Shown: positions 43,973 through 53,392 of the stretch, one piece after another
Position numbering within the stretch: position 1 is the stretch's first letter
Layout: every line of letters begins with the position of its first letter
From: Billgrantia kenyensis
GTDB taxonomy: Bacteria; Pseudomonadota; Gammaproteobacteria; Pseudomonadales; Halomonadaceae
Reading direction: 5' to 3'
Length of the DNA stretch: 64,000 nt
Assembly: GCF_013697085.1 (NCBI RefSeq)
Contig: NZ_JACEFT010000008.1
Location: 24,554-88,553 of the forward strand
Translations under genes and position numbers: made by a program
Notes under the pieces: generated by a model
The model's database searches: none
Seen by the model: the letters and a program-made list of their open reading frames with translations, nothing else
What the model was told of the DNA's origin: nothing

Positions 43973-44872
43973 ATGCCAACTGCCCTGGTAACAGGGGCGT
44001 CCGGCTTTACCGGGCGCTACATGGTCAAGGCGCTACAGGAAAAAGGCTTTCGAGTGGTCGGGTGGGGCACGGGCCCCACCGGGGCCGACGAGAGTCTGGC
44101 AAGCGATCTCACCGATGCGGCGGCCGTTCAGGCCGCCGTTTCGCATGCGAAGCCCGATTGGGTGGTACACCTGGCGGCACTGTCGTATGTGGGCCACGCC
44201 GATCAGGAAGCGTTCTATCGCACCAATGTGTTCGGCACACTGAACTTGTTGGGGGTGCTCGCGGAGCTTGACACACCGCCCACACGGATTTTGGTGGCCA
44301 GCAGCGCCAATGTATATGGCACACCGGGGCTCGAGGTCATCGATGAGGCGGTGTGCCCGGCACCGGTCAACCACTACGCCTGCAGCAAGCTGGCGATGGA
44401 ACACATGGTCGCCAACTATTTCGAGCGTTTACCGATCGTGATCACCCGCCCGTTCAACTACACCGGCCCGGGGCAGGACGACCGCTTTCTGATCCCCAAG
44501 ATAGTCAAGCACTTCGCGCGGGGCGAGCGCGTCATCGAGTTGGGCAATATCGATGTCAGCCGCGACTTCACCGATGTGCGGGACCTGGTCGGCGCCTATC
44601 TGGCATTGCTGGGCACCGATGCCCGAGGGCTACGAGTGAATATCGCCTCCAACAAAGCCACGGCGCTGCGCACGTTGCTCGAGACCATGAACGAACTGGC
44701 TGGCTACGAGATCGAGGTCAGGGTGAACCCCGATTTCGTCCGCCCCAACGAAATCCCGCGTTTGCGTGGCGATAGCACCCGCTTGCATTCACTCACCGGA
44801 TGGAAGCCGTGCTACGACCTGCGCGACACGTTGGAGGATATGCTGGCACATGAACAAGGAATGTTGGCTTGA
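43973..44872 (+). CDS. rmd: GDP-6-deoxy-D-mannose reductase (GDP-4-keto-6-deoxymannose reductase)
   Basis: 299 residues, SDR fold with TGASGFTGRYMVKAL, WVVHLAALSYVGHADQ, ASSANVYG and YACSKLAMEH (YxxxK). FNYTGPGQD and DVSRDFTDVRDLVGAY are typical of Rmd. It reduces the Gmd product to GDP-D-rhamnose. The gmd-rmd pair plus Wzm/Wzt parallels the Pseudomonas aeruginosa common antigen cluster. A GMER (fucose synthase) role is less likely because the epimerase-type residues are not apparent. Confidence 0.88.
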   Translation: MPTALVTGASGFTGRYMVKALQEKGFRVVGWGTGPTGADESLASDLTDAAAVQAAVSHAKPDWVVHLAALSYVGHADQEAFYRTNVFGTLNLLGVLAELDTPPTRILVASSANVYGTPGLEVIDEAVCPAPVNHYACSKLAMEHMVANYFERLPIVITRPFNYTGPGQDDRFLIPKIVKHFARGERVIELGNIDVSRDFTDVRDLVGAYLALLGTDARGLRVNIASNKATALRTLLETMNELAGYEIEVRVNPDFVRPNEIPRLRGDSTRLHSLTGWKPCYDLRDTLEDMLAHEQGMLA

Positions 44873-46062
44873 AGTTGACGATAGGCCTTGATGCACTGAC
44901 ACCACCCTTGACAGGCATCGGCTACTACACCCTGAACCTGCTGGAAGCGTTTCGAGATTACCCCGATATCGAGCTGAGCGGTATTTCCTATCAAGGGCTT
45001 TGGTCCCGCGAGCAGATCGAACAATCGCTGACACAACTCAGCCAGCCGGTACCGGCTCAGGCACGTCAAGGCACTTCGTCTAGTGGATGGCACCGCCTGC
45101 GGGTGGCCGCCCGCGATGTGCCGGCGGCCTACCATGCCGCCAAATGGTGGCGAAGCCGCAAGTGCGGGCAATTGCTGGGGAGTCTGGATAGCCGCACGAT
45201 CTATCACGAGCCCAATTTCGTCGGCTATCCGTTTCGCGGGAAAACGGTGATAACCGTACATGACCTGTCGCATAGCCGGTTTCCGGAAGCCCATCCGCCT
45301 TCGCGGGTGGGGTACCTCAATCGGCACCTTCCAAGGGCAGTCCAGCGAGCGTCAGCAATCATCACGGATAGCCACTTCGTCAAGCGCGAGTTGCTCGAGT
45401 TGGGGTTGGAGACGGACCCAGCGCGCATCCATGTGACGCATCTCGGCTGTGAAGCGGGCTTTCATCCCCGTGATGAATCATCCACTCAGCTATATTTGCA
45501 GCGGCTGGGGTTGCGTTGGCGCGGCTTCGTGCTGGCGGTTGCGACCCTGGAGCCACGCAAGAACTTTGAGGGGTTGCTGCGGGCCTACCAGGCCCTTCCT
45601 CCCGAGCTTGCCCGCGAGTATCCCTTGGTACTGGCCGGGGGCGGTGGCTGGAAGGGAGCGGGGTTGAAGCGTCTGATCGCCGAGGTGAAACCGCCGCATC
45701 GGGTGATTGTTACAGGCTACCTGCAACGGCCCGAGGTGCAGGCATTGATGGCATCCGCTGCCGTGTTTGCCTATCCATCGCTCTATGAAGGATTCGGTTT
45801 ACCGGTGCTGGAGGCCATGGCCAGTGGCACCCCGGTGCTGACATCCGACAATACCTCCCTGGGGGAAATCGCGTCCGGGGCGGCCATGACGGTATTGCCA
45901 CACGAGATCGAGGCGATCGAACAGGGACTGACGCTACTGCTCCGTGACGATAGCCGACGTGATAAACTCCGTGCCCTTGGATTGCAGCGAGCGGGAGAAT
46001 TTTCCTGGCAACGCTGCGCCGCACAGACGCTGGAGGTATATCGCATGGTGGACGGGGCATGA
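44869..46062 (+). CDS. GT4 glycosyltransferase (WbpY-like)
   Basis: 397 residues starting at TTG 44869, which overlaps the rmd stop as TTGA. The N-terminus KLTIGLDALTPPLTGIGYYT is typical of D-rhamnosyl/mannosyltransferases of this group. The donor site has EGFGLPVLEAMASGTPVLTS; LATLEPRKNFEG-like motif appears as VATLEPRKNFEGLLRAY. Probable role: adding D-rhamnose residues to the chain, by analogy with WbpY. Confidence 0.85.
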   Translation: MKLTIGLDALTPPLTGIGYYTLNLLEAFRDYPDIELSGISYQGLWSREQIEQSLTQLSQPVPAQARQGTSSSGWHRLRVAARDVPAAYHAAKWWRSRKCGQLLGSLDSRTIYHEPNFVGYPFRGKTVITVHDLSHSRFPEAHPPSRVGYLNRHLPRAVQRASAIITDSHFVKRELLELGLETDPARIHVTHLGCEAGFHPRDESSTQLYLQRLGLRWRGFVLAVATLEPRKNFEGLLRAYQALPPELAREYPLVLAGGGGWKGAGLKRLIAEVKPPHRVIVTGYLQRPEVQALMASAAVFAYPSLYEGFGLPVLEAMASGTPVLTSDNTSLGEIASGAAMTVLPHEIEAIEQGLTLLLRDDSRRDKLRALGLQRAGEFSWQRCAAQTLEVYRMVDGA

Positions 46063-46074
46063 GCAAGGGGTGTC

Positions 46075-47268
46075 ATGGCGGCTAGCGCGACAAGCTCGGT
46101 CAAGAAGGTGTTGCTGGTCTACAAGCACTATGCACCCGACACAGGCGGTATCGAAACCGCCGTCAAGCAGTACGTGCAGTGGTATCAGGCCATGGGCCAC
46201 GAAGTGACTGTGCTGTGTTGTGCGACTTCGGGTAGCGCGACGCGCCATGAGCGTATTGATGGTGTACGGGTCATTCGCTGTGGCTCGTGGGGCCACTTGA
46301 AGTCGGTCCCCTTGTCGCCGGCCTTCTTCTGGCATTACTGGCGGGAAACGCGCACCGCCGATCTGGTGCATGTGAATCTGCAGTTTCCTTGGGCCAGTAT
46401 GGGCTACTGGCTGTTCGGTCGAACGCGGTCGTGCCGATGGCTGGTGAGCTATCACATGGATGTGCACCGGCAGAAGTGTCTGAAGCGTTTGACCTATCCC
46501 TTCGATCGCTATCTGCTGACACGTGCCGATCAGGTGATCACCGGCAGCCCCAAGCTGCGTGAACACTCCGAGATGCTCTCGGCCATCGAGCGCGATATCG
46601 CCATTCTGCCTTATGTCCTGGAGGGCGGGTGCGTCGAGGCGGCACTGGCCCCGACGGCGCCTGCCCGCGAGGCGGAACAGGAGCTGCCGGCACCCGGCTA
46701 CTTCGTCTTCTTCGGGCGCTTGGTGGAATACAAGGGAACGCGCCCCATGGCGGCGGCCATGCGGCGGCTGGCGGTGGAAGCCCCAGGGATTCGCTTCGTG
46801 GTGTTTGGCCGTGGTCCGGAACAGGGGGCCTTCGACCGGCTGGCCACAGAGTTTCCAGAGCAGGTGACGGTGATTCCCGAGTTCGTCAGTGAGCACTGCA
46901 AGTACCAATTGATTGCACGTTCGGCTGCGGTTCTTTTCCCCTCGGTATATCCTTCCGAAGCCTTCGGCATCGCCCAGCTGGAGGCCATGGCCTGTGCCAA
47001 GCCGATCATCAACTGCTGGTTGAATAGCGGTGTTAATTGGGTGGCTCCCGACAAGGAGTGTGCCATAACCGTGGTTCCGCATGATGTGGAGGCGCTGGTC
47101 GCCGCCATTCAAAAGCTCGATTCAGACCCCGAGTACCGCCGTTTACTGGGCGATGCCGCCCGTGAACGCTTTCTCAAGCAGTTTTCCGAGCCTGTGGTGG
47201 CCGAGCATTTTCAGCATCTAGTGTCGAGACTATTGGGAAGCAACAGTCAGGTAACCTGTGTTGGGTGA
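46075..47268 (+). CDS. GT4 glycosyltransferase (WbpZ-like)
   Basis: 397 residues. The acceptor domain starts VKKVLLVYKHYAPDTGGIET, the donor domain has FFGRLVEYKGTRPMAAAMRR and SVYPSEAFGIAQLEAMACAK (the E-x7-E motif). Likely transfers the first D-rhamnose or mannose to the lipid-linked primer, as WbpZ does; this is inferred from order and similarity. Its stop is shared with the next start. Confidence 0.85.
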   Translation: MAASATSSVKKVLLVYKHYAPDTGGIETAVKQYVQWYQAMGHEVTVLCCATSGSATRHERIDGVRVIRCGSWGHLKSVPLSPAFFWHYWRETRTADLVHVNLQFPWASMGYWLFGRTRSCRWLVSYHMDVHRQKCLKRLTYPFDRYLLTRADQVITGSPKLREHSEMLSAIERDIAILPYVLEGGCVEAALAPTAPAREAEQELPAPGYFVFFGRLVEYKGTRPMAAAMRRLAVEAPGIRFVVFGRGPEQGAFDRLATEFPEQVTVIPEFVSEHCKYQLIARSAAVLFPSVYPSEAFGIAQLEAMACAKPIINCWLNSGVNWVAPDKECAITVVPHDVEALVAAIQKLDSDPEYRRLLGDAARERFLKQFSEPVVAEHFQHLVSRLLGSNSQVTCVG

Positions 47269-48695
47269 ATAATCTCTCTGATGATGCTGATGGAGTGGTT
47301 TCCTATATGAGGCAGGCTGGAAATAGAAGCCCGATTACCGAGCGCTACCCCGCTCAGGTTTTCGTACCAATGATTGATTCGCTCGCCGTCTTCGTAGGCG
47401 GTTATTTTGCGCACTATATACGGTTTGGTACATTCGACGTCCATGAACGCTTTATGACCGGGATGATATTGATCTCGGTGTTCGTGGTCATGGCCAATTT
47501 TATCGACGACGCTTATGTGCGCTGGCGTACCACTCGCCTCTCCACCATCCTGTTTCGTTTGGTTGGCGTTTGGTTGATAGTCACGCTGATCGCTACATCA
47601 ATTATCTACTTGGCAGAGGCTTCGGTGCGCTATTCACGCCTGTGGCTGGGCATGACGATGGCCTTTTCGCTAGTGCTGGCGGGGGGCTTTCGCGTTGCCG
47701 TGATGCTGGCCTTGAAGTCTGCGCGTGCCAAGGGAATGAACTTGCGTGGGGTGTTTCTGGTAGGACCAGGCCAGAATTTACTTAATGTAGGAAATAGTAT
47801 GCGCAACACTCCTGGTGAAGGCTTTGCGATTTCAGGTGTGCAGCGCTTGAATGATAAACCGAGCCAAGCATTTCTTGATTGCTTGTCTCGTCGTGTAGAG
47901 GCTTCAGGAGCACGTGAAGTTTGGTTATGTTTGCCGTTAGACATGGGTAGTACGGTGCGTCAAATCGTGCATGCCTTGCGCCATCAAACGGTGGAGGTCC
48001 GATTCATACCCGAGTTCGGTGAAATTCAGCTGCTCAATCATCAAATAAGTGAGGTGGCGGGTCGTTTCGCTATCGATCTGAGCGTAACGCCTATGGTAGA
48101 GACAGCGCGTTTCATCAAGCGAGCCGAAGACATATTTCTGGGGTTGTTATTTTTTTTGTTATCGCTACCAGTGTGCCTGCTGATTGCACTCACTCTCAAG
48201 ATCCAATCTCCTGGGCCTGTACTATTCAAACAATATCGAATGGGAATTAATGGAAAGCAGTTCAAGGTTTATAAGTTTCGATCCATGGAAGTTCATGAGG
48301 AGGGGAGCGGACAAGTTACCCAGGCACGTCGAGGCGATCCCCGTGTGACCAAGTTTGGTGCCTTTCTTCGACGCACTTCATTGGATGAACTGCCACAATT
48401 TTACAATGTGCTGCAGGGACGCATGTCGATTGTCGGTCCGAGACCGCATGCATTGGCGCACAACGAGCAATACAAGGAATTGGTAGAATCATATATGAAG
48501 CGCCACAAGGTCAAGCCGGGAATGACGGGCTGGGCTCAAGTCAACGGCTTTCGGGGAGAAACGGATACATTGGAGAAGATGGAGAGGCGCGTCGAGCATG
48601 ACCTATGGTACATCAACAATTGGTCGCTTTGGCTCGATCTACGCATCATTTTCCTGACGATCTTCAAGGGCTTCATCAACAAGAATGCCTATTGA
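47265..48695 (+). CDS. Polyprenyl-phosphate sugar-1-phosphate transferase (WbaP/WcaJ type)
   Basis: 476 residues, starting at GTG 47265 (GTGA overlap) or ATG 47307. Four N-terminal helices, a CoA-binding-like middle domain (GVFLVGPGQNLLNVGNSMRN) and the C-terminal catalytic domain with KRAEDIFLGLLFFLLSLPVC, KIQSPGPVLFKQYRMG, RRTSLDELPQFYNVLQGRMS and VGPRPHALAHNEQY. It loads a sugar phosphate on undecaprenyl phosphate to start each chain. Such an initiator with an ABC exporter implies a hexose primer. Confidence 0.93.
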   Translation: MNNLSDDADGVVSYMRQAGNRSPITERYPAQVFVPMIDSLAVFVGGYFAHYIRFGTFDVHERFMTGMILISVFVVMANFIDDAYVRWRTTRLSTILFRLVGVWLIVTLIATSIIYLAEASVRYSRLWLGMTMAFSLVLAGGFRVAVMLALKSARAKGMNLRGVFLVGPGQNLLNVGNSMRNTPGEGFAISGVQRLNDKPSQAFLDCLSRRVEASGAREVWLCLPLDMGSTVRQIVHALRHQTVEVRFIPEFGEIQLLNHQISEVAGRFAIDLSVTPMVETARFIKRAEDIFLGLLFFLLSLPVCLLIALTLKIQSPGPVLFKQYRMGINGKQFKVYKFRSMEVHEEGSGQVTQARRGDPRVTKFGAFLRRTSLDELPQFYNVLQGRMSIVGPRPHALAHNEQYKELVESYMKRHKVKPGMTGWAQVNGFRGETDTLEKMERRVEHDLWYINNWSLWLDLRIIFLTIFKGFINKNAY

Positions 48696-48722
48696 GAAGC
48701 CTGGTTTGAGAAAGGAGCATTC

Positions 48723-49736
48723 GTGGCAATACTGGTAACGGGTGGCGCGGGTTATATCGGTTCGCATACCGTGGTAGAACTGCTTCAGGCTGGCCATGAA
48801 GTGGTGGTGGTTGATAGCCTCTGCAACGGCTCGGAAGAGGCCTTGCGCCGCGTTGAGAAAATTACCAGCAGGCAGGTAGTGTTCATCCATGGCGATATTC
48901 GCGACCGTGCCATGCTGGATACGCTGTTTGCCACGCACGCTATCGAGGCGGTCATCCATTTTGCCGGCTTGAAGGCGGTGGGAGAGAGTGTAGGCCAGCC
49001 ACTGAGGTACTACGAGAACAACGTTTACGGTACCTTGGTACTCTGCCAAGCTATGGCCGCCGCCGGGGTGTATCGCCTCGTGTTCAGCTCTTCGGCCACG
49101 GTATATGGGGAAGAAGCGTCGGTGCCGTACGTGGAATCGATGCCGCGCGGTACCACCTCGAGCCCCTATGGCACTTCTAAGGCCATGGTTGAGAAAGTGC
49201 TTGAGGACCAATGCCAGGCGGACCCGCGTTGGTCTGTGGTATTGCTTCGCTATTTCAACCCTATCGGCGCCCACCCATCGGGGCTGATAGGGGAAGACCC
49301 GCAGGGCATTCCCAACAATCTCATGCCTTACATCAGCCAGGTCGCTATAGGTCGGCTGCCGGAGCTTTCGATTTACGGTAACGATTACCCCACGGCAGAT
49401 GGCACCTGCGAGCGAGATTATCTGCATGTGGTCGATCTCGCCCTTGGCCACCTCAAGGCAATGCAGGCGTTGAGTACGCCGGGGGTGAGTCGCTACAACC
49501 TGGGCACCGGTAAAGGTGTTTCGGTGCTTGAGATGGTCAGGGCATTTATCCGAGCCACTGGGGTCGAGGTGCCGTACCGCTTTGCGCCGCGCCGCACTGG
49601 CGACCTGGCTGCCTTCTGGGCCGACGCCGACATGGCGGAGCGGGAGCTGGGATGGCGCGCCGAGCGTGGCCTGGGGGAAATGATGGCCGATACCTGGCGG
49701 TGGCAGTCCGCCAACCCGGCAGGCTATCACTCATAG
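48723..49736 (+). CDS. galE: UDP-glucose 4-epimerase
   Basis: 337 residues from GTG 48723. VTGGAGYIGSHTVVELLQAG is the NAD site; ESVGQPLRYYENNVYGTL, SSSATVYGEEASVPYVES, SSPYGTSKAMVEKVL (YxxxK) and RDYLHVVDLALGHLKA are GalE signatures. It supplies UDP-galactose for priming or side chains. Last gene before the terminator at 49780. Confidence 0.95.
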   Translation: MAILVTGGAGYIGSHTVVELLQAGHEVVVVDSLCNGSEEALRRVEKITSRQVVFIHGDIRDRAMLDTLFATHAIEAVIHFAGLKAVGESVGQPLRYYENNVYGTLVLCQAMAAAGVYRLVFSSSATVYGEEASVPYVESMPRGTTSSPYGTSKAMVEKVLEDQCQADPRWSVVLLRYFNPIGAHPSGLIGEDPQGIPNNLMPYISQVAIGRLPELSIYGNDYPTADGTCERDYLHVVDLALGHLKAMQALSTPGVSRYNLGTGKGVSVLEMVRAFIRATGVEVPYRFAPRRTGDLAAFWADADMAERELGWRAERGLGEMMADTWRWQSANPAGYHS

Positions 49737-49775
49737 CCTTTACCCTTGGCTAGGTAAAGTTAGCAACCCGCGCGT

Positions 49776-49783
49776 GATAGAAT
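49776..49783 (+). promoter_or_regulatory. Extended -10 promoter candidate for the ligase gene
   Basis: TG-A-TAGAAT (TGn plus five of six of the -10 hexamer) just upstream of and partly inside the galE terminator; the transcript would begin within the hairpin, so the terminator would not stop it. TAAAGT 17 bases upstream is a poor -35. Confidence 0.4.
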
Positions 49784-49814
49784 GGTCGGCGCTCGAGCCG
49801 GCCATTCTTTTTTT
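49780..49814 (+). terminator. Terminator of the polysaccharide operon
   Basis: GAATGGTCGGC-GCTCGA-GCCGGCCATTC, an 11-bp stem with one G-U pair, followed by an eight-to-nine-base T run. It lies 44 bases after the galE stop. Confidence 0.9.
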
Positions 49815-49845
49815 GTGCCTGCGGTCCCTCGCTTTCAGGTAGAAC

Positions 49846-51129
49846 ATGACGACTATGACTTTTTCTCTTCCCTGCAGGGAAGGCGTATGGATGCAGCATT
49901 ACACCAGCCTAGCCGTTTTCCTTCTCGGCGCCTTTGCTCTCGTGGTACCGAGCGGCTATTCGATAGGAGCCGTGTTGCTACTGTTGGGCAGCGCCTGGCT
50001 GCTGGTTTCACGCCCTGTATTGGCGCTCAACCGTCAGGATGCCTGGGTTATCGCAACCTTGGTGCTCTACACCCTGGTGGGTCTGTTGGAGGTCTGGTGG
50101 GATGGCCAAGGATCTCGAGGCATGGATAAACCAATCCGCTTCCTGCTCGCGATTCCTGCGCTGTTCTTGATCATGGCGTTTCCCCCGCGCCTTGCCTTCC
50201 TGTGGGGTGGGCTGGCCGTAGGCGCCATTGCCTCGGGGAGCTGGGCAGGTTGGCAGAAGCTCGTACAGGGCGTTTGGCGAGCCGATGGACATACGTACGT
50301 GATTCAGTTCGGAAATTTGAACATGCTGATGGGCGTGCTGTGCTTGGCGGGCTTGGGCTGGGCGGTGGTGCAGCCCCGTCGCTCCCTCTGGGTAGGCCTG
50401 CTCGTCTTGGGGGCTATCGCCGGTATTCTCGGCTCGCTGTTTTCCGGAAGCCGCGGGGGGTGGATCGGTTTTCCCCTGGTGCTCTTGGTGCTTTATCGTG
50501 GGTATGGTCGGCAGCTTCCCGCTGTGTGGAAGGTCGGGATGGCCGCTTTCGTTCTGTTGGGGGCCACCTTGGCCTATTCGCTGCCGCAAACGGGGGTGCA
50601 ACCCCGAGTGCACGAGGCCGTTTCGGATGTGATGCGTTACTTCTCCGGTGAGAGTCAAACCACTTCGGTGGGTGCTCGCTTCGAGATGTGGAAAGGGGCG
50701 GCCCATTTAATTGCCGAGCGGCCGCTTACCGGTTGGGGTGACAACGGGTATCGTCAGCGCATGCAGGAGCTGGGGGAAGAAGGTGTCATCCATCCCGGTG
50801 TGACTAGATACGGGCATGCACACAACGAGTTCATCGATGCGTTTGCAAAACGCGGTGTGTTTGGACTAGCGGTTCTGCTTGCCCTTTACCTGGTGCCGCT
50901 ACGGCTCTTCTCGAAGAATATCGCCAGCCGGGATCTGTCAAAGCGCTCCGTGGCCGTGGCCGGCATGCTGCTCTCGGTGGCGTACATCGATTTCGGCTTG
51001 TCTCAGGTGTTCCTGGCCCACAACAGTGGGGTCATGATGTACGCGTTCTGGCTGGCGGTGCTGTGGGGAGTTACCTCTCGCATGAACAAGCAGGCCAATG
51101 GCGAGCCTCATCCCGCCAGTGCCAAGTAG
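49846..51129 (+). CDS. O-antigen ligase / polymerase family protein (WaaL-like)
   Basis: 427 residues, about 11 helices. The Wzy_C domain is visible: SGSRGGWIGFPLVLLVLYRG, and the periplasmic catalytic region YGHAHNEFIDAFAKRGVFGL with the conserved His and the preceding RFEMWKGAAHLIAERPLTGWG. It likely joins the exported glycan to lipid A-core. ATG 49846 (AGGT upstream) or ATG 49891. Its 3' end overlaps the convergent glycosyltransferase gene by 22 bases. Confidence 0.86.
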   Translation: MTTMTFSLPCREGVWMQHYTSLAVFLLGAFALVVPSGYSIGAVLLLLGSAWLLVSRPVLALNRQDAWVIATLVLYTLVGLLEVWWDGQGSRGMDKPIRFLLAIPALFLIMAFPPRLAFLWGGLAVGAIASGSWAGWQKLVQGVWRADGHTYVIQFGNLNMLMGVLCLAGLGWAVVQPRRSLWVGLLVLGAIAGILGSLFSGSRGGWIGFPLVLLVLYRGYGRQLPAVWKVGMAAFVLLGATLAYSLPQTGVQPRVHEAVSDVMRYFSGESQTTSVGARFEMWKGAAHLIAERPLTGWGDNGYRQRMQELGEEGVIHPGVTRYGHAHNEFIDAFAKRGVFGLAVLLALYLVPLRLFSKNIASRDLSKRSVAVAGMLLSVAYIDFGLSQVFLAHNSGVMMYAFWLAVLWGVTSRMNKQANGEPHPASAK

Positions 51130-52202
51130 CGGCTGGCGATGTGCTCGGGAGCGAACTCGGCCAGTGTTTCTTCCGTAATGTCGGGCGGGTCGCCGAGGAT
51201 GTCTCGCACCGCCTCGGCGAATCGCTCGGTATCCTCCCGTGGTACGAGCCCTTTTGCCAAATCGCCTTGCAGCAGGTCGCGGGGCCCGGTCGGGCAATCG
51301 GTACTAACCACAGGCGTGCCGCAGGCCAGAGCCTCTATCACCACGTTGGGCAGCCCCTCGTAATCGGATGAGAGCAGTAGGGCGCTGGCATGGCGCATGT
51401 AGGGGTAGGGGTTGGCGCGGTGCCCCAGCAGTCGGATGCGCGGTTGCAAGCCAAGCTCGGCAGCATGGTATTTCAGCTCTTGCAGGTCTTGCCGCTCGCC
51501 ATCGCCTATGATCACCAGCGGCAGCGTGACCTTGCTTTTCTTATACCCTTCAAGAAGCCTGTCGAGTCGTTTCTGGCGCATGTCCAGGCGCCCCACATAC
51601 ACGCAGAAGGGGGTCTCTTCCAGCTCGGGTTCGGGCAACGGCTTGTCCATCAGTTGATGGATACGCTCGAGCTCCAGGGGATTGGGTATCACCTTGGTTT
51701 CCTTGGCATGCACGCCGGCCCGTGCGAGCGAGGCGATGTTGCCTTCCGTCAGCACGATCAGTTTTCTGCCGCTGTACAGCGCCTTGACCTTCAGCCGTTT
51801 TATCGCTTTTCGCCAGCCTTGCTGGCTGGCAATGAGCTCCTGCCAGGGGTCGGTACGAATACAGAGCCAGGCCTGATCGGCAAAGCGCGAGCGGGTCACG
51901 ACCTGGTGCGCATGGTGCAGGTTGGCCACCACGAGATCGAAGTGGTGGCTTGGTTCGCTGATGGCCTCGTTCAAGACCTTGGCCTGCAGGCGGTAGCGGT
52001 GCAGTTTTTGCCACCTTCCCTTGGGTGAGAAGGGCGCAACGATAAGCCGCGCCCCATCCGGTATGGGTAGCGTGACGTTGTTGCTGAGAGAAACGAGCGT
52101 GACCTCCACCTGCTTGGCCAGTAGCGCACGGGTCAGTTTAAGCACCGAGCGTGGGGCTCCACCGTCAGACAGATGATCGATGATGAATAACGCCTTGATC
52201 AT
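51108..52202 (-). CDS. GT4 glycosyltransferase
   Basis: 364 residues. LFIIDHLSDGGAPRSVLKLT is the acceptor-domain start (GGAPR motif), and YVGRLDMRQKRLDRLLEGYK plus SSDYEGLPNVVIEALACGTP form the donor site. VVSTDCPTGPRDLLQ is typical of WbaZ/LPS-core type enzymes. With the paralogous gene downstream of it in the list at 52272 it forms a minus-strand pair that may act on core oligosaccharide. Sugar specificity unknown. Confidence 0.86.
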   Translation of the reverse strand: MIKALFIIDHLSDGGAPRSVLKLTRALLAKQVEVTLVSLSNNVTLPIPDGARLIVAPFSPKGRWQKLHRYRLQAKVLNEAISEPSHHFDLVVANLHHAHQVVTRSRFADQAWLCIRTDPWQELIASQQGWRKAIKRLKVKALYSGRKLIVLTEGNIASLARAGVHAKETKVIPNPLELERIHQLMDKPLPEPELEETPFCVYVGRLDMRQKRLDRLLEGYKKSKVTLPLVIIGDGERQDLQELKYHAAELGLQPRIRLLGHRANPYPYMRHASALLLSSDYEGLPNVVIEALACGTPVVSTDCPTGPRDLLQGDLAKGLVPREDTERFAEAVRDILGDPPDITEETLAEFAPEHIASRYLALAG

Positions 52203-52271
52203 GGTAAACAGTTTATAGCCAATCCTGCCGTCGTGTCGCCTGCGATGGGGGTTGTATGGCGCGTTGCGCCT

Positions 52272-53339
52272 TCACAGCCGTTCGAACTGGGGGATGACGG
52301 TTGTAGACAGGAACCTTTTGTAGTGTTTCGTCTCGATGCCGAGCGGCGCATCGTCCATCTGGCGAATGGCGGAGGCCAGGGCTTCTGCATCATTCATGTC
52401 GGTGAGATAGGGCGCGAGCTCATCCGTGAGGATTTCGCTGGGGCCGCTGGGGCAATCGACGCTGATCACCGGGGTGTGCAGCAGTAGGGCTTCGATCAGC
52501 ACGGTGGGCAGGCCCTCCTGGTCAGAGGTAAGCAGCAGTGCCTTGGCTTGGGCAATGAAGGGGTAGGGGTTGGTCTGGAAGGGCAGGATCGTGACCCGCT
52601 CGGCCAGGCCAAGCTCATCGATCAGCCCGAGAAGGCGAGCCTCATCCGCCGGTTTGCCTTTTCCCATCAGCACCAAAGGCGATTGGCTGCCGCTTGCGTG
52701 GTAGGCCTTCAGCAAGCGGTCATGCCGTTTGCGGTATTCAAACGAGCCGACGTGAATGAAATAGTCGGCATGAGGCGCTGCAATGGGCTCCTTGGCCTTC
52801 TCTGCTATGAGGGCCTGGTCGAAGGGGTTGTAGATGACCTGAATGTTTTCCGCCTTCAGCCCGACGTGATTCACCAGGGCCTGCTTGATGCCCTCCGACA
52901 CCACGATCAGCCGCCGCTCGAGGTAGATGTTTCGGTTCTTGGCGATGAGTTTCTGCCGCTGCTTGGCATCTGTTGCGGCATCGATGCTATTGGCATGCAC
53001 CCAGAAATAGAGGTTGAAGCCCTGCAGGTGCCGGGTAATTCTGTCGCAGGAGCAGGAGATCACGACATCCGGCTGGAAAGAGCGCAGCGCCTTGCCGATG
53101 ACGTGTGCCTGGGCCTTTTCGACCAGGACATTGGTGAGCGCCTTCGTTGCCCGATTGATTACCGCAAGGTTCACGATCTCGAGTTTTGGCGGAATCTCGT
53201 GCTCGATCCGTTCGCGCAGGGTAAGGATCTTGACCGTATGGCCGCGCAGCCTTAGTTCTTCAGCGGTATTGAGGAATACCTTTTGTGCGCCACCGCCGTA
53301 GAAATCGGAAATGACAAAGGCGAAGCGTTTGCAGTTCAA
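52272..53339 (-). CDS. GT4 glycosyltransferase, paralogue of the preceding one
   Basis: 355 residues. FAFVISDFYGGGAQKVFLNT, HVGSFEYRKRHDRLLKAYHA and TSDQEGLPTVLIEALLLHTP are the GT4 landmarks; VISVDCPSGPSEIL parallels VVSTDCPTGPRDLL of the neighbour. Transcribed first of the minus-strand pair, 69 bases before it. Function likely core or capsule sugar addition; acceptor unknown. Confidence 0.86.
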   Translation of the reverse strand: MNCKRFAFVISDFYGGGAQKVFLNTAEELRLRGHTVKILTLRERIEHEIPPKLEIVNLAVINRATKALTNVLVEKAQAHVIGKALRSFQPDVVISCSCDRITRHLQGFNLYFWVHANSIDAATDAKQRQKLIAKNRNIYLERRLIVVSEGIKQALVNHVGLKAENIQVIYNPFDQALIAEKAKEPIAAPHADYFIHVGSFEYRKRHDRLLKAYHASGSQSPLVLMGKGKPADEARLLGLIDELGLAERVTILPFQTNPYPFIAQAKALLLTSDQEGLPTVLIEALLLHTPVISVDCPSGPSEILTDELAPYLTDMNDAEALASAIRQMDDAPLGIETKHYKRFLSTTVIPQFERL

Positions 53340-53392
53340 GGGCGCCTCCCAGCGGGTTTCTGTGAGCGTATGGTAACAATAATCGGCCGGGC

